Source: Kitasatospora sp052076145
GTDB taxonomy: Bacteria; Actinomycetota; Actinomycetes; Streptomycetales; Streptomycetaceae
DNA length: 64,000 bases
Direction of reading: 5' to 3'
Assembly: GCF_052076145.1 (NCBI RefSeq)
Contig: NZ_CP197246.1
Coordinates: 4,216,001 to 4,280,000, forward strand
Shown one piece after another: positions 1-8,600 of this stretch. How positions within the stretch are numbered: position 1 is the first letter of the stretch; every line of letters begins with the position of its first letter. The position numbers and the translations under genes are program-made. Below the pieces are notes generated by a model that was not told where the DNA came from, did no database searches, and saw only the letters and a list, made by a program, of their open reading frames with translations.

Positions 1-1
1 C

Positions 2-760
2 AGGCCGGTGCCCGCCCAGGGGTGGCGGATGCCGCGCAGCGACAACCCTGGTGGCGGCATCTCCTCCTCCGTCGCGGACCAGCTCCGGTGGGCGCGGTTC
101 CACCTCGGTGACGGCCGTACGGAGAGCGGCGCCCGGCTGCTCCCCGCCGCAGCGCTGCGGCGGATGCAGGAGCCGACGGTCGGGCTGCGGGCCAGCACGC
201 TCGGCGACGCGCTCGGCATCTGCTGGTTCCTGCGCGAGGTGGACGGCGTCCGCACCGTCGGCCACGGCGGCTCGGCGAACGGCCAGTTTTCCGAGCTGCT
301 CACCGTGCCCGAGCGGGGGTTCGCCGTCGTCTCGCTCGCCAACGGCGGCCCGGACGGCACCGTCTTCAACCAGGCCGTCGTCCGCTGGGCCCTGGAGACC
401 TACCTCGGCGTCGTCGACCGCGACCCGGAGCCGGTCCCGTACGACGAGGCACGGGCCCGGGAGGTCGTCGGGAGCTACGACATCGACGCCATGACGATCA
501 CCATCGCAACGGACGGCACCGGGCTGACCCTCGGCGCCGCGATCAAGCCCGAGGTCCGTGCGGCCTCCGACAGCGAGATGCCGCCGGACTACGCCCCGGC
601 CGCGATGGGCCTGCTCCCCGGCGACACCGACGAGTACATCGTCACCGACGGCGGCCTCAAGGGTCAGCGCGGCTGGTTCAGCCGCGACGAGCACGGCACG
701 ATCACCGGCTGCGACCTCGCCGGCCGCCTCTTCAACCGGGTGCCGACCGTCGCCCAGTGA
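2..760 (+). CDS. Serine hydrolase, beta-lactamase/S12 family (C-terminal part)
   Basis: The reading frame is open at the left edge, so the N-terminal half, with the expected SxxK and YxN active-site motifs, is outside the window. The visible part has the end of a class C-like beta-lactamase/D-aminopeptidase fold, including VGHGGSANGQF, where HGG takes the place of the KTG motif. A roughly 100-residue beta-rich tail follows. No membrane helix is seen in the tail, unlike ClbP-type prodrug peptidases, which end in three helices. The substrate is unknown: esterase, D-peptidase and penicillin-binding roles all occur in this family. The gene lies on the same strand as the NRPS operon but is separated from it by a Uma2 gene, so cluster membership is uncertain. 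Confidence 0.75.
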   Translation, partial: RPVPAQGWRMPRSDNPGGGISSSVADQLRWARFHLGDGRTESGARLLPAAALRRMQEPTVGLRASTLGDALGICWFLREVDGVRTVGHGGSANGQFSELLTVPERGFAVVSLANGGPDGTVFNQAVVRWALETYLGVVDRDPEPVPYDEARAREVVGSYDIDAMTITIATDGTGLTLGAAIKPEVRAASDSEMPPDYAPAAMGLLPGDTDEYIVTDGGLKGQRGWFSRDEHGTITGCDLAGRLFNRVPTVAQ

Positions 761-887
761 AGCCCCGGGCAGCGGGCCGGGGCCCGGTCGACTCGGAGTT
801 CCGAGGTCTGAGGCGGTCGGTGGGCGGGGTAGTACTGTGCGAGTAGCCGGGGGAGTCCGGCATCGGCGTGGAGGACGGAGAGATCCG

Positions 888-1466
888 GTGACTGTCACCG
901 AGGACCGGCCGCAGATGCTGGCCGAGGAGTTCGAACGCATTGCCGTCGCGGCCGAACGCGAGGGAGTCCGGCTGGAGTTCATCCAAGGGAAGCTGGGAGT
1001 CAAGGCGGTGCCGGACGGCGACCGCGACGAGATCATCCGCTGGGTGATGCGCCAGTGCATTCAGCAGCGGCCGGATCTCTGGCTCTACCCGGAACGCGGG
1101 CTGAAGGTCGAGACCTACCGGAGGGGCCACGCGAAGCCGGACGGCGCTCTTGCTCCCGAGGGCAGTTTCGCGGGGCAGGGGGAGTGGGCGAGTGCCGACC
1201 AGGTGCTGATGGTGGTCGAGGTGACCTCGTACGACACCGACACCGACCGGCGTGACCGGGAGGAGAAGCCGCGTGCCTACGCCGAGGCCGGGATCCCGGT
1301 GTACCTGCTGATCGACCGGGACTCCTGCGAGACCCTGGTCCACAGCGAGCCCGAGAACGGCGCGTACAGCCTGCTGACCCGCCGCCCGTTCGGCAAGCGG
1401 CTCGACCTGCCCGAGCCGGTGGGGATCGCGCTGGACACCGATCCGTTCAAGGAATGGGTGCGCTGA
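888..1466 (+). CDS. Uma2-family putative endonuclease (DUF820)
   Basis: A 192-residue protein of the Uma2 family, which has a PD-(D/E)XK nuclease-like fold and is greatly expanded in Streptomyces and cyanobacteria. The role in actinobacteria is not established. The GTG start follows an AG-rich ribosome site (GGAGAG) and gives the common N-terminus MTVTEDRPQMLAEEF. Core residues are visible in GHAKPDG (Asp) and in VVEVTSYD followed by a downstream Lys in REEKPRAYAEAG, matching the D...ExT...K nuclease layout. It is probably a lone gene. It lies between the hydrolase fragment and the NRPS operon with no obvious link to peptide biosynthesis. Confidence 0.8.
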   Translation: MTVTEDRPQMLAEEFERIAVAAEREGVRLEFIQGKLGVKAVPDGDRDEIIRWVMRQCIQQRPDLWLYPERGLKVETYRRGHAKPDGALAPEGSFAGQGEWASADQVLMVVEVTSYDTDTDRRDREEKPRAYAEAGIPVYLLIDRDSCETLVHSEPENGAYSLLTRRPFGKRLDLPEPVGIALDTDPFKEWVR

Positions 1467-1656
1467 CGCGCCCTGACGTCGTGAAGGCATGCGGAGCCCG
1501 GGGCGGGGCGCTGCGGCACGTCTCCTGGCCCGGCGCGTGACCGGTGTGCGTACCGTCGAAATATAGGCGGGTGGCGGAGATTGGGCACAGCCGGACATGT
1601 GTACGCCCGGCGTCGGGCGCCGGCGGGTGCTCGCCGAGTCGGTTGAAAGGCTTCCG
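1467..1656 (+). promoter_or_regulatory. Leader region of the NRPS operon
   Basis: About 190 bases lie between the Uma2 stop and the thioesterase start. This is the only long gap ahead of the TE-MbtH-NRPS genes, so the operon promoter is inferred to lie here. A locally A/T-rich stretch near 1558-1568 (GAAATATAGGC) is the best -10 candidate by composition. I could not identify a convincing -35 box or SARP repeats. A ribosome site, GAAAGG at 1645-1650, precedes the chosen thioesterase start. Confidence 0.35.
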
Positions 1657-2412
1657 ATGTTCGCCCAGACCACGGCGGAAACCGCCCGCTGGTTCCGTAC
1701 CTTCGTCCCCCGGCCGCACGCTCGCGTGCGGCTGGTCTGCTTCCCGCACGCGGGTGGCGCGGCCGCCGCGTTCCGGGGGTTGGCGGGTCAACTGCCGCCC
1801 TCCGTCGAGCTGGTGGCCGTGCAGTACCCGGGGCGGCAGGACCGGTACGGCGAGCAGCCCGCGCCGGACATGGACACCCTCGCCGGTGACATCGCGGCGG
1901 CGATCACCCCGCTGCTGGACCGGCCGGTGGCGTTCTTCGGGCACAGCCTCGGCGGCACCGTCGCGTTCGAGACCGCCCGCAAGCTGCCCGCGCGCTACCG
2001 CCCGGCGCTGCGGCACTTCTTCGCCTCCGCCCGCCGAGCGCCCTCCGTGCCGAACCCCAACGCCGCGCTGCTGCAGGACGACGCCGGGGTGCTGGAGTAC
2101 GTCCGCCGGCTCGGCGGCCTCGGTGCCCAGCTGCTGGAGGACGAGGAGCTGCGCGAGATGGCACTGCCGGTGCTGCGCGCCGACTTCCACCTGGTGGACA
2201 CGTACACCTACACGCCCGGCGCCCCGCTGCTCTGCCCCCTGACCGCCGTGGTGGGCGAGGACGACGCGGCCTGCCGCCCGGAGGACGCCCGCCGCTGGGC
2301 GGAGTGCACCGCCGGTGGTTTCGACCTCCAGGTCCTGCCCGGCGGCCACTTCTACCTCGAGTCCGCCGCCGCCGAGCTCACCGCACTGCTCACCGACAAG
2401 CTCGCCGTCTAG
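1657..2412 (+). CDS. Type II thioesterase of the NRPS cluster
   Basis: An external alpha/beta-hydrolase thioesterase of 251 residues, the usual size for type II TEs. Such enzymes remove wrong or stalled acyl groups from NRPS carrier domains. The nucleophile elbow is GHSLGG, preceded by the family signature FPHAGG near the N-terminus and VQYPGR. The catalytic His lies in PGGHFYLE near the end, and an Asp acid is expected in VVGEDDAACR. I chose ATG 1657 because GAAAGG lies six bases upstream. A possible ATG at 1597 would add a non-homologous leader. It is first in the operon, 37 bases ahead of the mbtH-like gene. The NRPS has no internal TE, so a role in release cannot be excluded, but editing is more usual. 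Confidence 0.9.
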   Translation: MFAQTTAETARWFRTFVPRPHARVRLVCFPHAGGAAAAFRGLAGQLPPSVELVAVQYPGRQDRYGEQPAPDMDTLAGDIAAAITPLLDRPVAFFGHSLGGTVAFETARKLPARYRPALRHFFASARRAPSVPNPNAALLQDDAGVLEYVRRLGGLGAQLLEDEELREMALPVLRADFHLVDTYTYTPGAPLLCPLTAVVGEDDAACRPEDARRWAECTAGGFDLQVLPGGHFYLESAAAELTALLTDKLAV

Positions 2413-2449
2413 CCCGACCGGCAAGCCCTCGCCCGAAGGAGGACGCCCC

Positions 2450-2689
2450 ATGACAGACGACCCGTTCAACGACCCGGCCGGGCGCTACCGCGTGCTGGTC
2501 AACGACGCAGGTGACCACTCGCTCTGGCCCGTGTTCGCGGCGATCCCGGCCGGGTGGTCGGTGACGCTCGAAGAGGCGACCCGCACCGAGTGCCTCGACC
2601 ACATCAACAGCCACTGGACCGTTGGCCGTGCTGCCGCAGCCGGTGCGAACGCCGACCGTGAGACCGCGAGGGTGAAGAGCAATGTCTGA
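2450..2689 (+). CDS. MbtH-like protein
   Basis: A 79-residue MbtH family protein. These bind NRPS adenylation domains and help their folding and activity. Family hallmarks are visible: NDAGDHSLWP, IPAGW and the final LDHINSHWT, with the conserved Trp residues in place. The usual W-T-D-x-R-P end is altered to WTVGRA. A strong ribosome site (GAAGGAGG) precedes the ATG. The stop overlaps the NRPS start by eight bases, so translation of the two is probably coupled. This fits an A domain in the following NRPS depending on it. Confidence 0.93.
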   Translation: MTDDPFNDPAGRYRVLVNDAGDHSLWPVFAAIPAGWSVTLEEATRTECLDHINSHWTVGRAAAAGANADRETARVKSNV

Positions 2690-5600
2690 AGCGAAGTCCG
2701 AGGCGAAGCGCCAGTCGCGGCTGCCGCTGTCGGCCGCCCAGACGGGCATCTGGTTCGCCCACCAGCTGGACGCCTCCGGCTGCCGGTACAACATCTCCGA
2801 GTACAAGGACATCCACGGCCCGGTCGACCCGGAGCTGATGGACACCGCCTGGCGTCGGCTGATCGACGAGACCGGGACGTACCGGGTCATGGCGGTGCGG
2901 CAGGAGCAGGGCGGCCTGGTCCAGTACGTCGACCCGGACGTCGGTGACCGGCACCTGCCGTTCCTGGACCTCTCGGCGGAGCCGGACCCGCACGCCACCG
3001 CCAAGGCCTGGATGGACGCGGACCTCACCCGGCCGGTCGACCTGGCCGAGGGCCGGGTGCACAGCTTCGCGCTGCTGAAGCTGGCCGAGGACCGGTACTA
3101 CTACTACCAGCGTGCGCACCACGTCACCATCGACGCCTACGGCGGGTCGCTGGTCGGCACCCGCGTCGCCGAGATCTACACCGCGCTGGCCAAGGGCGAG
3201 GAGCCCGCCGAGTGCACCTTCGACCCGCTGCCGCTGGTGCTGGAGGAGGACGCGGCCTACCGCGCGTCCGAGGCCGCCGCCGCCGACCTGCAGTACTGGG
3301 TGGAGCAGCTCGCCGACCGCCCCGAGCCGCGCCGCCTGGTCGACCGCACCGCCGAGCCGGGTGACGACCGCCCGGCGATCGGCTTCTTCCGCCGTACCGT
3401 CACGCTCTCCCAGCAGCACACCGACCGGCTGCGCGAGACGGCCCGCAGTGCCCGCGCGCCGTGGTCGATCCTGCTGATCGCGCTGACCGGCGCGTACCTC
3501 CAGCGGATGACCGGCCAGCAGAAGCAGATCCTCGGCCTGCCGGTGACCGGCCGCGCCACCCCGGCGGCCCGCCGGACGCCGAGCATGGCCTCGAACTGGG
3601 TGCCGCTGCTGCTGGACGTCCGCCCGGAGGAGAGCGCCGCACAGCTCGTCCGGCAGACCGTCGGCGCGGTGCGCGGCGGCCTGAAGCACCAGCTGCCCCG
3701 CTACGAGGACGTCTGCCGCGCGCTCGGCCTGACGGGCTCGGAGGACGGCCTGGTCGGCCCGACCGTCAACATCATGTCCTTCGACTCCGAGCTGCACTTC
3801 GGCGAGCACACCGCCTTCGCGCACAACCTCTCCAACGGCCCGGTCGACGACCTCTGCATCGCCGTCTACGACCGTGCCGACGGCCAGGGCCTGACCATCG
3901 ACTTCGACGCCAGCCCCGAGCTGTACCGCGAGTCCGAGGTCGCCGAGCACCAGGACCGCTTCCTGCGGTTCCTCCAGGCGGTGCTGGACGACCCGGAGAC
4001 GCCTCTCGGCCAGATCGACCTGCTCACCCCCGAGGAGCGCCACCAGCTGCTGACGGAGTGGAACTCCGCCGCTCTGGCGGCCCCGTACGAGCTCGGCGCG
4101 CTGGAGGCGTTCGAGGCCCAGGCCGAGCGCACCCCCGACGCCCCCGCCGTGGTCTGCGACGGCGTCACCGTCAGCTACCGCGAGCTGGACGAGCGTGGCA
4201 ACCGCCTCGCCCACCACCTCCGTGCCCTCGGCGCGGGCCCGGACGACGTGGTCGGCGTGCTGCTGGACCGCACCCCGGAGCTGCTCGCGAGCCTGCTCGG
4301 CGTCTGGAAGGCCGGGGCGGCGTACGTCCCGATGGACCCGTCCTGGCCGACGGCCCGCCTCGACACCGTGCTCTCCGACGCGGGCGCCGTCGCCGTGGTG
4401 ACTGATCGTCAACTCGCCTTCACCGGGCCGACTGTGGCGCCCGGCGCGGAGCAGGGCAGCCCGGCCACCCGCCTCTCGGGGGCCCACGACCCGGACCGGC
4501 TCGCCTACGTCATCTACACCTCCGGCTCGACCGGCAAGCCCAAGGGCGTGCAGATCGGGCACCGCAGCCTCGCCAACTACCTCGGCTGGGCCGTCCAGGA
4601 CTACACCGGCAACGGCGGCGGCGGTGCGCTGTTCTCCTCCGTCGCCTTCGACCTCGTGGTGCCGACGCTCTGGGTGCCGCTGATGACCGGCGCGCCCGTG
4701 CAGCTCTTCCCGCAGGGTCGTGACCTGGCCGAACTCGGCTCCTGGCTGGTCGAGTCGGGCCCGTTCGACTTCCTCAAGCTGACCCCCGGGCACCTCGAGA
4801 TGCTCTCCCACCAGCTCACCCCGGCCGAGGCGAAGGGCCTTACGCCCGTCCTGGTGGTCGGCGGCGAGGCACTGCTCAGCCAGGTCGCCGAGCGCTGGTG
4901 CGCGTGGCTCGGCGGCGGCCGGGTGGTCAACGAGTACGGGCCGACCGAGATCACCGTCGGCAACTGCGTCTTCGACGTCACCGGCCCGCAGCCCACCGAG
5001 GTCGTCCCGATCGGCCGGGCGATCCCGGCGACCAGCATGTACGTGCTCGACGGGGCCCTCCAGCCGGTCCCCGTCGGCACCGTCGGCGAGCTCTGGATCG
5101 GCGGCTCGGGCCTGGCCCGGGGCTACCTCGGCCAGCCCGCGATGACGGCCGAGCGCTTCGTGCCGGACCCGTTCGGTGCCCCCGGCGGCCGGCTCTACAA
5201 GACCGGCGACACCGCCCGGGTGCTGCCCGACGGCAACGTCGACTACCTCGGCCGGGGCGACGACCAGGTCAAGATCCGTGGCTACCGCGTCGAGATCGGC
5301 GAGATCGAGGCCGCCCTCGGCCGCCACGACTCGGTGGCCCAGGCCGTCGTGCTGGTCCGCGAGGACCGCCCGGGGGACAAGCGCCTGGTCGCGTACGTCG
5401 TGCCGACCCGCCCCCTCGACACCGCCGAGCTGCTCGCCTTCGCGGGGACGCTGCTGCCCGAGTACATGGTGCCCGCCACCGTGCTGACGCTCGACGCGCT
5501 GCCGCTCACCGCCAACGGCAAGGTCGACCGGGCCGCGCTGCCCGCCCCCGAACTGCCCTCCGCCGAGAGCTCGCGGGCCCCGCGCACCCCGCGCGAGGAG

Positions 5601-8600
5601 CTGTTCTGCGAGCTGCTGGCCGAGGTGCTCGGCCTGGCGCACGTCGGCCCGGACGACTCGTTCTTCGACCTCGGCGGCGACAGCATCATGTCGATCCAGC
5701 TGGTCTCCCGGGCCCGCCGGGCCGGGCTGACCATCACCGCCCGGGACGTCTTCACCCGCAAGACCGCCGCCGGGTTGGCCGACGCCGCCCTCGACCTGCC
5801 GCAGGCCGCCACCGAGGCGCCGGGCGCGGGGATCGGCGTCGTGCCGCTCACCCCGATCGCCCACTGGCTGGCCGAACACCCGGGCGCCGTCGAGCAGTTC
5901 GACGCCTACAACCAGTCGATGACGCTCCGCGTCCCGGCCGCGCTCACCGAGGCCGAGCTGACGGCCGCCCTGCAGGCCCTGCTCGACCACCACGACGCGC
6001 TGCGCCTGCGGACCACCGACGACTGGCAGTCGGAGATCACCGCCCCCGGCTCGGTCACGGCTGCCGCCTGCATACGTCACGTCGACGCCACCGGCCTCGA
6101 CACCGACGCCGACGGGCGGGACGACGAGGCCTTCCGCGCGCTGCGCACCGAGGAGGCACTCGCCGCCCGTGCCCGGCTCGCCCCGCGCGAGGGCGTCACG
6201 GTGCAGGCCGTCTGGTTCGACCGGGGGCCCACCGAGAGCGGCCAACTGCTGCTGATGGTGCACCACCTGGTGGTCGACGGAGTCTCCTGGCGCATCCTCG
6301 CCCCCGACCTGGCCGAGGCCTGGCAGGCCGTCACCGAGGGCCGCGCCCCGGCCCTCGACCCCGTCGGCACCTCCTACCGTGGCTGGGCGCACCGGCTGGC
6401 CGCCGAGGCCCAGCGCCCCGAGCGGGAGGCCGAACTCGGCTGGTGGCAGGCCACCCTGGACGGCGCCGAGCCGTCCTGGATCAACCCCGTGACGGACACC
6501 CACGGCAGCGCCGAGCGGCTCACCCTGCGGCTGCCCGCCGAGATCACCGAACAGCTGCTCACCACCCTGCCCGCCGCCTTCCACGCCGAGGTCAACGACG
6601 TCCTGCTGGCCGCCTTCGCGCTGGCCTGCGACGGCGCCGCCCTGCTCGACCTCGAAGGCCACGGCCGCGAGAGCGACGCACTCGGCGGCGGCGACCTCTC
6701 CCGGACGGCGGGCTGGTTCACCAGCCTCTACCCCGTCCGCCTCGACGCCGGCGCGCTCGACCTCGCCGAGGCCCGCGCGGGCGGCCCGGCCGCCGGGGCG
6801 CTGCTCAAGCGGGTCAAGGAGCAGCTGCGCGCCGTCCCCGACAAGGGCATCGGCTACGGCCTGCTGCGCCACCTCAACCCGCGCACCGGCCCGCTGCTGG
6901 CCGAACTCCCGCGCCCACAGATCGGGTTCAACTACCTGGGCCGGTTCGCCGCCGCCGAGGCGGAGGCCGACTGGGCCGTCGTCCCGGAGCTGGACGGCCG
7001 GGTGCCCGGCGCCGACGAGCGGATGCCGCTCGCCCACCGCGTCGAGGTCAACGCGCTGACCCAGGACGGTCCGCACGGCCCGGAGCTGGTCGCCGAGTGG
7101 AGCTGGGCCCCGCGCCTGCGCTCCGCCGGGAGCGTCCGGCGGCTCGCCGAGGCGTGGTTCGACGCCCTGCGCGCCCTGGCCACGCACGCCACCAGCCCCG
7201 GCGCCGGTGGCCGCACCCCGTCCGACCTGGCCCCGGCCGGTCTCCAGCAGTCCGAGATCGAGGCGCTCGAAGCCGAGATCCCGGATCTGGCGGACGTGCT
7301 GCCGCTCTCCCCGCTCCAGGAGGGCCTGTTCTTCCACGGGCTGTACGACACCCAGGAGGCCGACGTCTACCTGGCCCAGCTGGAGCTGGACCTCGAAGGC
7401 CCGCTCGACCCGGCCGCCCTGCGGGCCGCCGCCGAGGCGCTGCTCGACCGGCACGCCAACCTGCGCGCGGGCTTCCGCAGCAGCCTGCGCCGCCCGGTGC
7501 AGGTCATCCCGGCGAGCGTCGAACTCCCGTGGCGTGAGGCCGATGTGACCGACCGGCCGGAGCAGGCCGAGCAGATAGCCGCCGAGGAGCGCGGCCGCCG
7601 CTTCGACCTCGCCCGCCCGCCGCTGCTGCGCTTCGCACTGCTGCGCCTCGCCGATGGCCACCACCGCCTGGTGCTCACCAACCACCACCTCCTGCTGGAC
7701 GGCTGGTCGATGCCGGTGCTGATCCAGGAGCTGCTGGCGCTGTACGCGGCCGGCGGCGACGGCACCGTGCTGCCCAGGGTCCGGCCGTACCGCGAGCACC
7801 TCCAGCACCTGGACACCCAGGACCGGATGGCCGCCCGCGCCGCCTGGCAGGCAGCGCTCGCCGGGCTGGAGGAGCCGACCCGGGTCCGTGCCGTGGCGCC
7901 CGGCCGGGTGCCGGTGCCGCCGAAGCGGCTCGAGTTCCGGGCCCCCGAGCAGCTCGGTACGGCCCTGGCCGAGCAGGCCCGCGCCCACGGCCTGACGCTC
8001 AATACCCTGCTCCAGGGCGCCTGGGCGATCACCCTCGGCAGGATCACCGGCTCCACCGACGTCACCTTCGGCGTCACCGTCTCCGGCCGCTCGCCCGAAC
8101 TGCGCGGCTCCGAACGCATGGTGGGCCTGTTCATCAACACCCTGCCGCTGCGCCTGCGGCTGCGCGCCTCGGAGACCGTGGCCGAGCTGCTGGGCCGCCT
8201 CCAGACCGAGCAGTCCGGGCTGCTGGAGCACCAGCACCTGGGCCTCGCCGAGATCCAGGAGCTCGCCGGTCTCGGTGAACTCTTCGACACCGCCATGGTG
8301 TTCGAGAACTACCCGCTGGACGCGAGCGCCCTGCACGCGCCCGCCGGGGGAGTGCGCCTGACCGACGTCCGGGTGCACGACGCGGTGCACTACACGCTCG
8401 GCCTGATGGCCGTCCCCGAGGGCGACACCCTCGCCTTCCGGATGGACTACCAGACCGATCTGCTCTCCGCCGCCGAGGCCCAGGAGATCGCCGACCGCCT
8501 GCTGCGCGTCCTGCACGCCCTCGCGGCCGACCCGGCGCTGCCGCTGGGCCGCCTCGACGCCCTCGCCCCCGAGGAGCGGCACCGGCTGCTCACCGAGTGG

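Noticed and set aside
2..760. Left-edge hydrolase as a beta-lactam resistance gene
   Set aside because: The family is broad in Streptomyces, the catalytic half is missing, and HGG replaces KTG, so resistance cannot be claimed.
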